Positions 1-8,690 of a stretch of DNA of 64,000 bases are shown here, one piece after another; position 1 is the stretch's first letter; the number at the start of each line of letters is the position of its first letter. The stretch is from Laceyella sediminis (lineage in GTDB: Bacteria; Bacillota; Bacilli; Thermoactinomycetales; Thermoactinomycetaceae), in contig NZ_PVTZ01000006.1 of assembly GCF_003003125.1 (NCBI RefSeq), positions 142,378-206,377 of the forward strand. Direction: 5' to 3'. Both the position numbers and the translations under genes were made by a program. A model generated the notes under the pieces. It saw only the letters and a program-made list of their open reading frames with translations, made no database searches and had not been told where the DNA came from.

Positions 1-223
1 CCTCTTTGCCTTCCAGCGCTTCGGACAGCGAAGAGGTGGCCCGCAAGGTTTCCGGCAATTTCACATCCGGCAAATATTTGCGGTTGGTGTGCGTTTGATC
101 GATTTCCTGCGCCTGCTCCTCACGCCTCGCCCACAATGTCACATCATGGCCGTTGTCGGCCAACACCGCAGCGAGAACCGTACCCCAGCTCCCCGCTCCA
201 AGTACAGCAACTCTACCTTTCAT
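1..223 (-). CDS. gpsA: glycerol-3-phosphate dehydrogenase [NAD(P)+], N-terminal part
   Basis: Only the first 74 codons are in the window; the gene runs off the left edge. The N-terminus has the Rossmann dinucleotide-binding motif VLGAGSWGT followed by a helix and VTLWARR, as expected of GpsA, which reduces dihydroxyacetone phosphate to sn-glycerol 3-phosphate for phospholipid synthesis. ATG at 223 follows AAGGGAGAA at a normal distance. It lies 22 bp downstream of plsY on the same strand, so the product of this enzyme and the enzyme that acylates it are encoded together. Confidence 0.93.
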   Translation of the reverse strand, partial: MKGRVAVLGAGSWGTVLAAVLADNGHDVTLWARREEQAQEIDQTHTNRKYLPDVKLPETLRATSSLSEALEGKE

Positions 224-245
224 GTGATTTCTCCCTTGTATCAAT

Positions 246-848
246 CTAAATCTTGCGTTCGTTTCCCTTAAACAGATTGATTACATTTTGTTTATGTCTC
301 CACAGCGCCATCACAGACACGATCAACATCAACCACACCACAGCCGTGGGATAATCCAACAGCCACATCATCACGGGAACGATGGAGGTGTACACCAGCG
401 ATCCGACAGATACATAGCGTGTAAACAAGATAAACAAGATAGCACAGATCCCGGCGACGACGGCTGCAGTGAAGCCGATGAGGCACGTCACTCCTACTGT
501 CGTGGCGATGCCTTTTCCACCGCGGAATCCTAAAAAGACTGGCCAATTATGCCCAATGATGGCGGCAATCCCGCACACCATCATCACCAATTTCACATCC
601 GGGCTGTTGCCAGCCATCCAGTAACCAAAGCCGACCGCGGCCATCCCTTTGAGCGCGTCCAGCAAAAACACTACTAAGGCTGGCCCTTTCCCCAGCACAC
701 GCGACGTATTCGTAGCCCCCGCATTGCCGCTACCGTAGTCACGAATGTCGACGCCCTTGAGCCATTTGGTCAACAAATAACTAAAACTTATTGAACCCAA
801 CAAATAAGAAATGACAATCGGTATCCCCCATGTTTGTAGCATTGTCAT
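246..848 (-). CDS. plsY: acyl-phosphate:glycerol-3-phosphate acyltransferase PlsY
   Basis: A 200-residue polytopic membrane protein with about five hydrophobic segments. It has the PlsY signatures [19 protein letters not shown] near residues 18-36, [18 protein letters not shown] near 38-55, and [15 protein letters not shown] near 98-112. PlsY transfers an acyl group from acyl-phosphate to glycerol 3-phosphate to make lysophosphatidic acid in the membrane. ATG at 848 is preceded by GGAGAGGGCA. It sits between der and gpsA, an order common in Bacillales. Length and motifs fit the family. Confidence 0.96.
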   Translation of the reverse strand: MTMLQTWGIPIVISYLLGSISFSYLLTKWLKGVDIRDYGSGNAGATNTSRVLGKGPALVVFLLDALKGMAAVGFGYWMAGNSPDVKLVMMVCGIAAIIGHNWPVFLGFRGGKGIATTVGVTCLIGFTAAVVAGICAILFILFTRYVSVGSLVYTSIVPVMMWLLDYPTAVVWLMLIVSVMALWRHKQNVINLFKGNERKI

Positions 849-874
849 TGCCCTCTCCCCGTCTCTCAGTTTCT

Positions 875-2188
875 TTAGCTTTTCTTTCGCAACAAGATTC
901 TAAGTGGCGTCCCTTTAAACGGAAACGCTTGCCGCAATTGGTTTTCGAGATAGCGCAAGTAGCTGAAATGCGAAAGTTCCGGGTCATTGACAAACAAGAT
1001 GAAGGTAGGTGGTTTCACCGTCGCCTGGGTCACATACCGAACCCGGAACCGGCGACCCCGATCCGACGGAGGCGGTGTTGTCACCATGGCGTCCTGAATC
1101 ACTTGGTTCAGCACCGACGTGGGCACGCGCATTGCGTGTTGTTCAGCCACTTCATTCACTTCAGGCAAAACCGTATGAATGCGGCGTTTCGTTTTAGCGG
1201 AAACAAACAGGATCGGCGCGTAGTGCATAAACTGGAATTCTTCGCGAATCCGCCGCTTGAAGCGGTCCATAGTTTTTTCGTCTTTTTCGACCGCATCCCA
1301 TTTGTTCACCACGAAGATGGCGGCTCTTCCCGCTTCATGCGCATATCCGGCAATTTTCTTATCCTGCTCCGCGATCCCCCGTTCGCCGTCGATCACGATT
1401 AAGCACACATCAGAGCGCTCGATAGCGCGCAATGCACGGATCACACTGTATTTCTCAATCGATTCGTACACTTTTCCCCGTTTGCGAATCCCGGCCGTAT
1501 CGATGAGGACATATTTTTGTCCTTCATATTCAAACGAAGTGTCGACAGCATCCCGCGTGGTTCCCGCAACAGGGCTAACAATGACCCGCTCTTCTCCCAG
1601 CAACGCATTGACAAGTGAAGATTTTCCGACGTTGGGGCGGCCGATGAGGGACACTTTGATGGTGTCTTCTTCATACTCCTCTTCTTCCCTGTCAGGAAAA
1701 TGTTCCACTACTGCATCCAGCATATCGCCTGTTCCGGTTCCATGCAAGGAAGACACCGGGATCACATGCTCAAAACCCAATTGGTAAAACTCAAATACAT
1801 TCTCGGTGTATTTGATGTCATCCACTTTGTTTACCATCAGGATCACTGGTTTGTTGGTGCGGTGCAAAAACCTGGCCACCTCTTCATCCGTGGTAGTGAC
1901 GCCATCGCGGGCATCGGCGACGAACAAAATCACATCCGCTTCGTCAAGGGCCAATTCCACCTGATTGCGAATATGATCCATAATCTCATCGGTGTCTCCA
2001 AACTCAATGCCGCCTGTATCAATTAAGTGAAACTCACGCCCATTCCATTCGCTACGAGAATAAATCCGATCTCTAGTAATGCCTGGCTGGTCTTCCACAA
2101 TCGCGATGCGTTCCCCTGCCAAGCGGTTGAAAATCGTCGACTTTCCCACATTCGGTCGTCCAACTATCGCTACTACAGGTAAGCTCAT
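875..2188 (-). CDS. der: ribosome assembly GTPase Der (EngA)
   Basis: A 437-residue protein with two consecutive GTPase domains and a C-terminal KH-like domain, the layout unique to Der. The first P-loop is GRPNVGKST near residue 10 with DTGG and NKVD downstream; the second is GRPNVGKSS near residue 183 with DTAG and NKWD. The family works in maturation of the 50S ribosomal subunit. The C-terminus ([15 protein letters not shown]) is typical of the KH domain. It begins a minus-strand run der-plsY-gpsA. ATG at 2188 has GAGGATG upstream. Confidence 0.98.
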   Translation of the reverse strand: MSLPVVAIVGRPNVGKSTIFNRLAGERIAIVEDQPGITRDRIYSRSEWNGREFHLIDTGGIEFGDTDEIMDHIRNQVELALDEADVILFVADARDGVTTTDEEVARFLHRTNKPVILMVNKVDDIKYTENVFEFYQLGFEHVIPVSSLHGTGTGDMLDAVVEHFPDREEEEYEEDTIKVSLIGRPNVGKSSLVNALLGEERVIVSPVAGTTRDAVDTSFEYEGQKYVLIDTAGIRKRGKVYESIEKYSVIRALRAIERSDVCLIVIDGERGIAEQDKKIAGYAHEAGRAAIFVVNKWDAVEKDEKTMDRFKRRIREEFQFMHYAPILFVSAKTKRRIHTVLPEVNEVAEQHAMRVPTSVLNQVIQDAMVTTPPPSDRGRRFRVRYVTQATVKPPTFILFVNDPELSHFSYLRYLENQLRQAFPFKGTPLRILLRKKS

Positions 2189-2278
2189 ACAACATCCTCA
2201 CTTTTCGCATATTCCCATATATAAGTATAAGACATACCTAATCTTAACTGAACATCGATTCTTTAAGCAACAAGCATC

Positions 2279-2461
2279 TTAGTGTTTCACGATAATCTTC
2301 GTGTCCTGGTCAATCTCATGCACCATCGCATCCAAAATTTTTTCGAGCAGAAACGCTTTTTTCTCCAACTCTTCCAGGGAGTCAGCCGCAAAGATGGGAG
2401 CCCCTCCTGCCACTTTGTCGGGCTGCGTGGTGATCACCGCCAATATTTTCCCTTTGCTCAT
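2279..2461 (-). CDS. capping complex subunit for YIEGIA
   Basis: A small protein (60 residues from the chosen start) containing ILAVITTQPDKVAGGAPIF, the conserved core of the small subunit found with YIEGIA proteins. A longer frame opens at GTG 2473, but ATG 2461 is preferred: AAGGTGG lies about 7 nt before it and its ATGA overlaps the stop codon of the YIEGIA gene, indicating translational coupling. The family is restricted to spore formers; its molecular role is not established here beyond pairing with YIEGIA. Confidence 0.85.
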   Translation of the reverse strand: MSKGKILAVITTQPDKVAGGAPIFAADSLEELEKKAFLLEKILDAMVHEIDQDTKIIVKH

Positions 2462-3366
2462 GTACTTTCCCACCTTTTTCTCAATTCCTTGGGCATTTTG
2501 CTCGGTTTGCGAATGGCGCTCTCTAAGACGGGCACATTTTTAACGATCTCAACCGCTCGTTCCACATCTTTCTCTTGCGGCAACAACAGGATACCCAGCC
2601 GCCCGTCTTTCAGGTCCCGTTTGGCCAACGGAGTCAGCGCCGGTTCTCCCGTGTCGCGGTACACGCCCAAAATGGTGGACACATCATGCAAAATCGCCTG
2701 CCTTTGTCCTATATTGCCAATCGTGACCCGTCCACTTGCCCGGCGCGGCGTGACCAGGATGCCGATCCCATTCTCCAAGATGCGTTTACGGTTGTCCTCC
2801 AACCCAATATTCATCAAATAGATGTCCTGCACATACAGGCTGGCTCCTTCAATCCGGAGCGGTGCGACCTCCACCTCGGCGATGTCATGAATCACTTTAC
2901 CCGACATAAGAAACCCGCTCAAAAAAAGAATCGCCAAACCGACCAGCGCCCCCACCCACCAATGATGGAAAATGACGACACTAAGCGAAGTAAGAAAAGC
3001 AGCGAAGATGACGATATAATTTCTTCCTTCAAAAACCATGGCAATGCCTTCGATATAATTTTTCCCCCGGGGCACCAATTCCAGTTCATCCAAATTGGTC
3101 AACATCTGCCGTTCCATGTTGCGAACATCACGAAATTGTTGCGCGGCTACCGTCAAAAATGTGATTGCCGTGTAATCCTTTTGCATCAGAGCCGGAACAG
3201 CCACCGCGCCAAGAGCGGCAGCAATCAGACCCAAAGCCAGATGAATCACATGGCCGTGCGGGTAGGTCGGATATTGGCGGTAGTCACTCTCCAACATCCG
3301 GATTCTTGTTACGAAACCAGCCGCCACCCCCCATACCACGGCCAAGGTGTAAAGAGATAAGTTCAT
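2458..3366 (-). CDS. YIEGIA family membrane protein (YphB/SeaA-like)
   Basis: A 302-residue protein with N-terminal and central hydrophobic segments and the eponymous NYIEGIAMVFEGRNYIV near residues 106-122. The family occurs in spore-forming Firmicutes; the Bacillus subtilis relative next to der (yphB) has been linked to spore envelope assembly (from memory). The stop codon overlaps the start of the small capping subunit by 4 nt, and a YphA-like membrane protein gene lies just upstream, so the three are probably one transcript. Confidence 0.88.
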   Translation of the reverse strand: MNLSLYTLAVVWGVAAGFVTRIRMLESDYRQYPTYPHGHVIHLALGLIAAALGAVAVPALMQKDYTAITFLTVAAQQFRDVRNMERQMLTNLDELELVPRGKNYIEGIAMVFEGRNYIVIFAAFLTSLSVVIFHHWWVGALVGLAILFLSGFLMSGKVIHDIAEVEVAPLRIEGASLYVQDIYLMNIGLEDNRKRILENGIGILVTPRRASGRVTIGNIGQRQAILHDVSTILGVYRDTGEPALTPLAKRDLKDGRLGILLLPQEKDVERAVEIVKNVPVLESAIRKPSKMPKELRKRWEST

Positions 3367-3372
3367 TTCACT

Positions 3373-3984
3373 TCACTCTTCCTTTCGTAGAGGAATCCGC
3401 ATCCATTTCTCATGAACGTTGGCGGCAAACGCTCTTAACCGGCGCCATCCCAACATTACCAGCAACGAAAGCCATACCGTATCCAAAAAATCACCTGACC
3501 CCCAGATCAGCGGCATCAACATCTCACGGTGAAAAGACGCAATCCATACATGCAACATCACACTTCCACAAAGGACACAAGCCAGATGCTCTTTGACACT
3601 TCGGGAAAACAAGCCGCCAACACCCACAAACACTGCAACGCAGAATAAGCGGAACAGAGGATCAGCCCAATCGGTGGCGATCCGGGCATATTCATGCCAC
3701 AAGAAAAGCGCTGTTCCCGAAAACACCCCGAAACTGATCATTACCGTTGCCCTGGACAAGCAGAGACGGCCAAACGTAACGGCCATCCCTCCCAGCAACA
3801 CGACAGACCCTGGGTGAATCCACCACGCCTCCTTCATGGCAAGAGGCGGACTAGAAGTCAGCCACCAAGCGGTCACGGCCAATCCATATGCCCATTTGCG
3901 GGGCCAATCCGTTTCCAGCCATCCCGCCCAATACAAGATGATCAAAATGAGCAAACACAATTGTGCCAAAATGCCGGGAGCCAT
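3373..3984 (-). CDS. YphA-like integral membrane protein
   Basis: A 203-residue protein with about six hydrophobic helices and no catalytic motif that I recognise. The assignment rests mainly on size and position: in Bacillus a membrane protein of this length (yphA) lies between the S1-domain protein gene and the YIEGIA gene, as here. ATG at 3984 follows GGAGGAAATCGGAAA. The stop is 6 bp before the YIEGIA start, so it is likely co-transcribed. Function unknown. Confidence 0.7.
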   Translation of the reverse strand: MAPGILAQLCLLILIILYWAGWLETDWPRKWAYGLAVTAWWLTSSPPLAMKEAWWIHPGSVVLLGGMAVTFGRLCLSRATVMISFGVFSGTALFLWHEYARIATDWADPLFRLFCVAVFVGVGGLFSRSVKEHLACVLCGSVMLHVWIASFHREMLMPLIWGSGDFLDTVWLSLLVMLGWRRLRAFAANVHEKWMRIPLRKEE

Positions 3985-4055
3985 TTTCCGATTTCCTCCA
4001 GACGCAGGGGGATTTTTTTTAGTGTCACTCCGCTACCACCTTTTTAAGCAAAAAA

Positions 4056-4082
4056 AGAACCAGCCAAAATCTGGCTGGTTCT
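4056..4082 (-). terminator. Rho-independent terminator of the S1-domain gene
   Basis: A perfect 11-bp stem (AGAACCAGCCA paired with TGGCTGGTTCT) with a 5-nt loop. On the minus strand it is followed by six Us. It lies 16 bp after the stop codon of the S1-domain protein gene. Confidence 0.88.
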
Positions 4083-4097
4083 GACAAAAGCTGATTG

Positions 4098-5261
4098 TTA
4101 TTTCAAATTGCGCAACTCGGGATACATGTCACCCAACGTGACGTTCAATCCGCTAGCCGGTTGTTCTTGTTGTTGTTGCTCCATTACTTCTTTTACTTCT
4201 TTGCGCTCCACTTCCACCTCAACATCTTTGATGCTCAAGCTGATGCGCTTTTGTTCTGGAGCCATTTCAAGTACTTTCACTTGCACTTCTTGGCCTTCCT
4301 CCAACACTTCAGCTGGGGTGGCCACATGGCGGCGGGAAATTTGAGATACGTGAACAAGCCCTTCCACGCCTGGGAACACTTCCACGAATGCACCGAAGGA
4401 AACCAAGCGTTTTACGGTGCCTTTAACCACATCGCCGGCGGAGAGTTCTTTGGCCACTTTTTCCCATGGGCCTTCCTCGGTTTCTTTAATGCTCAAGCTG
4501 ATGCGCTCTTGTTCGCGGTTTACTTTGAGCACCTTTACCTTCACTTTGTCGCCTTCTTTTAACATATCGGCCGGATGTTCAACGCGATGCCAAGCCAATT
4601 CGGATACGTGAACCAAGCCATCCACTCCGCCGATGTCGACAAACGCGCCGAAATCGGTCAAGCGTTGAACGGTACCTTCCAGTACTTGCCCTTCTTCCAA
4701 AGAAGCGAGCACGGCTTCTTTTTTGCGGTTCAGTTCTTCTTCCAACACCGCTTTGTGGGACAAGATGCATTTGTTTTTCTCAGCGTCCAGCTCAATCACT
4801 TTCAATGAAAGCTCACGGCCTTTGTAATCGCTGAAATCTTCCACGAAATGCAATTCAACATGGGAAGCCGGAATGAAACCGCGCACACCAACATCAACAA
4901 CCAAGCCGCCTTTGACGATATCGGCCACGGTCGCTGTGATCACTTCGCCGCTTTCAAATTTGCGTTGCAACTCTTCCCAGGACTTTTCAGCGTCGACGGC
5001 TTTTTTGGAAACGATCAATTTATCTTCGTCTTCCTTGATGCGGATTACTTTCACATCCAGCTCGTCGTCAACATTCAAGACGTCAGCTACTTTATCCACA
5101 TGCAAACTAGATAATTCTGAAATCGGCAGGATTGCCTCCGATTTGTAACCAATGTCCACCAACGCTTGATTTTGTTCTACGCTAACAACTTTCCCTTTCA
5201 CCACATCTCCTACTTGGAATGTAGCGACTTCAGTCAATTCAGATTTCATCTCTTCTGCCAT
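4098..5261 (-). CDS. 30S ribosomal protein S1-like, four S1 domains (YpfD type)
   Basis: A 387-residue protein built from four tandem S1 RNA-binding domains, each starting with a GDVVKG- or GQVLEG-like strand (about residues 16, 103, 190 and 275) and with the repeated block FGAFVDIGGVDGLVHVSEL. Firmicutes carry this short four-domain form in place of the six-domain S1 of proteobacteria; it binds RNA, but its need in translation varies. The longer frame begins at 5285, but ATG 5261 has AGGAGG eight bases upstream and is preferred. It lies downstream of plsC and cmk, as in Bacillus. Confidence 0.93.
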   Translation of the reverse strand: MAEEMKSELTEVATFQVGDVVKGKVVSVEQNQALVDIGYKSEAILPISELSSLHVDKVADVLNVDDELDVKVIRIKEDEDKLIVSKKAVDAEKSWEELQRKFESGEVITATVADIVKGGLVVDVGVRGFIPASHVELHFVEDFSDYKGRELSLKVIELDAEKNKCILSHKAVLEEELNRKKEAVLASLEEGQVLEGTVQRLTDFGAFVDIGGVDGLVHVSELAWHRVEHPADMLKEGDKVKVKVLKVNREQERISLSIKETEEGPWEKVAKELSAGDVVKGTVKRLVSFGAFVEVFPGVEGLVHVSQISRRHVATPAEVLEEGQEVQVKVLEMAPEQKRISLSIKDVEVEVERKEVKEVMEQQQQEQPASGLNVTLGDMYPELRNLK

Positions 5262-5332
5262 GAACATGCCCTCCTCATTCTCCACACTGTCATAAAAATA
5301 CCTAAATCAAATTATATGAAGGAAAGATCTGG

Positions 5333-5365
5333 ATGAAAAAGGTGAATTGCGCTCACCTTTTTCAT
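5333..5365 (-). terminator. hairpin terminator after plsC
   Basis: A 13-bp perfect stem (ATGAAAAAGGTGA with TCACCTTTTTCAT) and 7-nt loop just downstream of the plsC stop. The arms carry A/T runs, so it could stop transcription in either direction, but only plsC points into it. Confidence 0.7.
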
Positions 5366-5374
5366 ATGATCTGA

Positions 5375-5965
5375 TTACCTGTGTTGATCAATCATTTGTT
5401 TAATCCGCAACATGACCAGCTCGGTGAGTTCGTTCGCAGCGTCGGTTCCGGCTTTGCCTTCCGTGTACACCACCGTGTCGATCGGCTCCCCGATAATCAC
5501 TTTGGTCTGGCGAAACAAACGGTATGGACCGATAATCGCCACAGGGATCATGGGCGCTTTGCCTTTCATAGCGATCAGCGCAGCTCCGACGTGGGCTTTT
5601 CCGAGTTCACCCGTTTTGGAGCGGGTTCCTTCAGGAAAAATCCCCAACACGTGTCCATTTCGAAGCAGGCGGATCGCATGTTTAACCGCTCCGCTGTCGC
5701 CTCCGCCCCGCTTAACCGGAAAAGCATTTAATTTCGGAAGAATTTTACCGATGAACGGAATGCGAAACAACTCTTCTTTGGCCATGAAATGGATTTCGCG
5801 CGTGTCGATGAATCCGCCAACCACCGGCGGATCAAAATTACTGATATGATTGGCACAGATGACGGCGGGCCCTTGTGACGGAACATGCTCCTTTCCAATC
5901 ACTTTCACCCGGAACAACATGCGCAACAGGTGTTGTGCGATACTGCGGATCTTCGTATAGAACAT
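5375..5965 (-). CDS. plsC: 1-acyl-sn-glycerol-3-phosphate acyltransferase
   Basis: A 196-residue acyltransferase that makes phosphatidic acid from lysophosphatidic acid, the step after PlsY. It has the catalytic NHxxxxD motif (NHISNFD near residues 38-44), the substrate-binding FPEGTRSKTG near 115, and a VPVAIIGP strand near 144. The gene starts 3 bp after the cmk stop, so cmk-plsC are translationally close. Length is typical for the short soluble/peripheral form in Firmicutes. Confidence 0.95.
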   Translation of the reverse strand: MFYTKIRSIAQHLLRMLFRVKVIGKEHVPSQGPAVICANHISNFDPPVVGGFIDTREIHFMAKEELFRIPFIGKILPKLNAFPVKRGGGDSGAVKHAIRLLRNGHVLGIFPEGTRSKTGELGKAHVGAALIAMKGKAPMIPVAIIGPYRLFRQTKVIIGEPIDTVVYTEGKAGTDAANELTELVMLRIKQMIDQHR

Positions 5966-5968
5966 ATC

Positions 5969-6637
5969 TTACTCCCCACCGCCTAATTTGTGACGGCAAA
6001 GTTGCATAATGCTTTCAACAATTTCATCAATCGAGAGATGTGTCGTGTCGATAAGCACAGCATCTTTGGCCTGTTTAAGCGGAGCATGCTTGCGCGTGCG
6101 GTCGTTTTCATCGCGGCGCCGGATCTCTTCCCTCAGCCCATCCAAGTCCACGTCCGCCCCTCTGGCTTTCAACTCTTTGTACCGTCGGAGGGCACGTTCT
6201 TCAATGGTGGCGGTCAAAAACACTTTCACGTCTGCTTCCGGCAAAACATGTGTGCCAATATCCCGCCCATCCATCACTACGCTCTGACGTGCGGCAATAT
6301 CCCGCTGCTTATTCACAAGGATGCGGCGCACCCCCGGCATTTTCGCGATGGCCGACGCCAAGCTCGAAATTTCTTGGGTTCGGATCTCTTCTTTCAGCAA
6401 TTGGCCGTTGACCATGACCCCTTGAGGATGAAGGGAAAAGTGAAGCTGTTCCGCCAACTGGGTGACCGCTTCTTCGTCAAACACATTTAAATTCTCCTGA
6501 AGCGCTTTCCAAGCGATGGCTCGGTACATGGCCCCGGTGTCGACATAAGACAACCCAAGGCGGCCTGCGACTCGGCGAGCCACCGTACTTTTGCCGGCTC
6601 CAGCCGGTCCATCAATCGCTACTTGCAACTGTTTCAT
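5969..6637 (-). CDS. cmk: cytidylate kinase
   Basis: A 222-residue nucleoside monophosphate kinase that phosphorylates CMP and dCMP. It shows the P-loop DGPAGAGKST near residues 9-18, the family signature YVDTGAMYRA near 31-40, and MDGRDIGT near 122, which interacts with the nucleotide. It is the first gene of the cmk-plsC unit; order cmk, plsC, S1 protein is common in Firmicutes. Confidence 0.97.
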   Translation of the reverse strand: MKQLQVAIDGPAGAGKSTVARRVAGRLGLSYVDTGAMYRAIAWKALQENLNVFDEEAVTQLAEQLHFSLHPQGVMVNGQLLKEEIRTQEISSLASAIAKMPGVRRILVNKQRDIAARQSVVMDGRDIGTHVLPEADVKVFLTATIEERALRRYKELKARGADVDLDGLREEIRRRDENDRTRKHAPLKQAKDAVLIDTTHLSIDEIVESIMQLCRHKLGGGE

Positions 6638-6665
6638 CTACCTAACAAATCCTCCCTAAGTCGGG

Positions 6666-6700
6666 ATGAAAAACAACCGAGCAGGGTGCGCCTGCTCGAT
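6666..6700 (-). terminator. second minus-strand terminator upstream of cmk
   Basis: CGAGCAG (6678-6684) pairs with CTGCTCG (6692-6698); on the minus strand the stem is followed after GTTG by a T-run. It would stop read-through from ypeB before cmk. Together with the ypeB terminator it separates the two units. The remaining sequence between 6700 and 6890 shows no ORF with a ribosome site. Confidence 0.6.
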
Positions 6701-6891
6701 TGGAGATACTTATTCGATTTAAATCGACGCCAAGTAAATCCCTATCGAAATCTTCGACCCCAACAGCCTATCTACTATGTATTTCTTTTTGACAAATCTA
6801 TTAGGATCCCATAATTGGTGCCATGGTTCATAGAGTAAAGAAATCCTGTTTAAAGAATAACATAATTTTGTCACACATGCAATGAAAACAA

Positions 6892-6927
6892 TTAAATGAG
6901 CCGATTGTATTATATCGGCCCATTTAA
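6892..6927 (-). terminator. probable terminator of ypeB
   Basis: TTAAATGAGCCGAT pairs with ATCGGCCCATTTAA with one mismatch, immediately after the ypeB stop codon. The downstream T-tract on the minus strand is weak (TTGTTTTC). Confidence 0.55.
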
Positions 6928-6931
6928 AATA

Positions 6932-8278
6932 TTAAATTCGATTTCCATTTGCTTTCTCTATCCGGTCGACATATTCTTCTTCGCCTGTATCGGCATTGAT
7001 AAACAACCGGTATTGTTCTCCGTTAATCGTCCCCAAAAATTCATGGCACAGGACTTGGCGACCGTTGCGATCGTAGATCACAGCCAGATTGTTCTTGGTC
7101 AGTTTCAGATGGGGATTCACTTGCTTCCGTGCTTGGGTTGCGCTTAATTTCGGTTTGCGTTTGGACCAATCCATCTTATTGAAAACATATTCATCTGCTT
7201 GCAAACCCATGACTTCCCCATTATCCAATGCCACTTTTACAGCCAGTGACTCAGGGTAGATGTACACGTCACCCTCTTTATGGACAAAATTAAACGAGGC
7301 GATGTTGGATACTTCGTCATAAGAAATCGGAGTCATGCTTTTATAACCAATCCGATTGAGGAAGCGGGTCGCCCGGGTTAACGCTTGATCCAAGGTCAAC
7401 CGTTTTTTCGTGACAGGCCGGTCAAACACCATCCATACGATATGACCGTCAATGGTCGTCAAATCCGTGTACACTTCCGTCTTGTTGCGCCCCTCATATC
7501 TGACGCTATAAGTGGGATAATCCCCTTTTTTGTTTCGGGTCACATGCATCCCTTTGGTGGATTCGCGTCCAAATGCATGAGCGACTCGCTGTTTGGCTTG
7601 CTCCGGCGTGATCAGTTTCCCTTTCAACTGCTTCACCCGTTCCCGTTGGCGAATTTCCATGTTGTTGACGGACGGACCCCAATCCACTTCCGGAAATTCC
7701 TGCACCACTTGATTCACTTTCTTAAACCCGTCGATAATGGTGTTGTCCATCTTCTTGTCTTCTGACGCCACCGCCAATTCCACGTCCATCCAGCGCAGGT
7801 TCCGGTTGATCACTTTGCTCTGCAACGCTGCCATATCATCACGGATATGTTTTGCTTGCTGGTATAGATCACTCAATGTCTTCCATTCTTTGTCGCTGAG
7901 CGGCTCCTTATCCAAATCCCGGATGCCTACTTCATAGGCGAAATTTCCAACGCGAGACAAAAATTTTTCCGCTGAATCAAACGGCATCAACGTCAATGGC
8001 AATTGGCCGATGTCGCTTTGCGCCGCATACGCCAGACGCCACACGTTGGTCATAGCCGTGCTCAATTGGCGCCGCGAATTAAGGGCGATCGATTTCCCCA
8101 ATTCTCCTTGCAAACGATCCATGCGGTCATTCAAATCATGGAACGCGCGTTGGTATTGGTTCTCCGCTTTGATCAACACGGAATTTTTGTCTTGATGCTC
8201 CATATAACCCCATGCGGCTGCGGCGATGAATGCGACAGCCACAATTGGCAATAAGATCGCTGCCATTCGTTTGTACAT
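6932..8278 (-). CDS. ypeB: spore germination protein YpeB
   Basis: A 448-residue protein with an N-terminal membrane anchor (about residues 7-24) followed by a coiled region and C-terminal PepSY-like repeats, such as LTLDQALTRATRFLNRIGY and KLSATQARKQVNPHLKL. In Bacillus, YpeB is needed for localisation and stability of the cortex-lytic enzyme SleB in the spore, and the genes are adjacent. Here no sleB lies next to it: upstream is only a small zinc-ribbon gene. Length is normal, so it is probably functional with SleB encoded elsewhere. Confidence 0.93.
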   Translation of the reverse strand: MYKRMAAILLPIVAVAFIAAAAWGYMEHQDKNSVLIKAENQYQRAFHDLNDRMDRLQGELGKSIALNSRRQLSTAMTNVWRLAYAAQSDIGQLPLTLMPFDSAEKFLSRVGNFAYEVGIRDLDKEPLSDKEWKTLSDLYQQAKHIRDDMAALQSKVINRNLRWMDVELAVASEDKKMDNTIIDGFKKVNQVVQEFPEVDWGPSVNNMEIRQRERVKQLKGKLITPEQAKQRVAHAFGRESTKGMHVTRNKKGDYPTYSVRYEGRNKTEVYTDLTTIDGHIVWMVFDRPVTKKRLTLDQALTRATRFLNRIGYKSMTPISYDEVSNIASFNFVHKEGDVYIYPESLAVKVALDNGEVMGLQADEYVFNKMDWSKRKPKLSATQARKQVNPHLKLTKNNLAVIYDRNGRQVLCHEFLGTINGEQYRLFINADTGEEEYVDRIEKANGNRI

Positions 8279-8368
8279 GACATCACGTCTCCTTTGTTGT
8301 CATGCGTTCTTCTAAGATTCTTTTGGTAGTCTGAACGATGCGCAAACGAAATATGCAACGCGTGCCAC

Positions 8369-8397
8369 AAAAAACGGAAGCCTAGTTCAGACTTCCG
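8369..8397 (-). terminator. terminator of the small zinc-ribbon gene
   Basis: CGGAAG/CTTCCG stem with an 11-nt loop and six Ts on the minus strand, directly after the stop codon at 8401. Confidence 0.72.
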
Positions 8398-8400
8398 CTT

Positions 8401-8562
8401 TCACAATTTTTCCCTCTCTATTTGAAAATCGTCGTCATTATTGCACAGGCAGCGCTTAAAACCCGTTTCCAACTTGCCTTTTTTCATCCGTCCCTTTAAA
8501 ATGAAACGTTCACCACATTGATTGCAATTGATGGTAACCACATATTTTTCATTTTCGCTCAT
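8401..8562 (-). CDS. small zinc-ribbon-like protein, 53 aa
   Basis: A short gene with good signals: ATG at 8562 preceded by AAGGCGGTGAT, stop at 8401, then a terminator. The product has CNQC near residue 13 and CLC near residue 38, separated by a hydrophobic/basic stretch, so it may bind one zinc ion. The CxxC-CxC spacing suggests a small treble-clef or ribbon fold. I do not assign a function. It is transcribed alone between ypeB and the divergent asparaginase gene. Confidence 0.72.
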   Translation of the reverse strand: MSENEKYVVTINCNQCGERFILKGRMKKGKLETGFKRCLCNNDDDFQIEREKL

Positions 8563-8592
8563 ATGTATCACCGCCTTCTTCTCCCCCTATTA

Positions 8593-8621
8593 TTGACATG
8601 GGATGATGGGTTCCATACGAT
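8593..8621 (+). promoter_or_regulatory. sigma-A-type promoter for asparaginase
   Basis: TTGACA (8593-8598), 17-bp spacer, TACGAT (8616-8621). The -35 is a full consensus match, the -10 matches four of six. Transcription would start near 8628, about 60 nt before the asparaginase start. Confidence 0.65.
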
Positions 8622-8666
8622 AGAAAATGGCATCCTAAAATAGAAAGGTGGAAAAGGATTGTCATC

Positions 8667-8690
8667 ATGCCGACAGTCTGCCATATATGA
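8667..8690 (+). CDS. possible 7-codon leader ORF coupled to asparaginase
   Basis: ATG at 8667 has AAAAGGA at a proper distance and encodes MPTVCHI, then TGA at 8688-8690. That TGA overlaps the asparagine-hydrolase ATG (8687-8689) as ATGA. The asparaginase ATG itself has no clear Shine-Dalgarno site, so translation may depend on reinitiation after this mini-ORF. The alternative is a direct GTG start of asparaginase at 8648. Confidence 0.4.
   Translation: MPTVCHI

Noticed and set aside
830..1402. 190-codon plus-strand frame opposite der
   Set aside because: Shadow of der, a highly conserved gene in the opposite direction.
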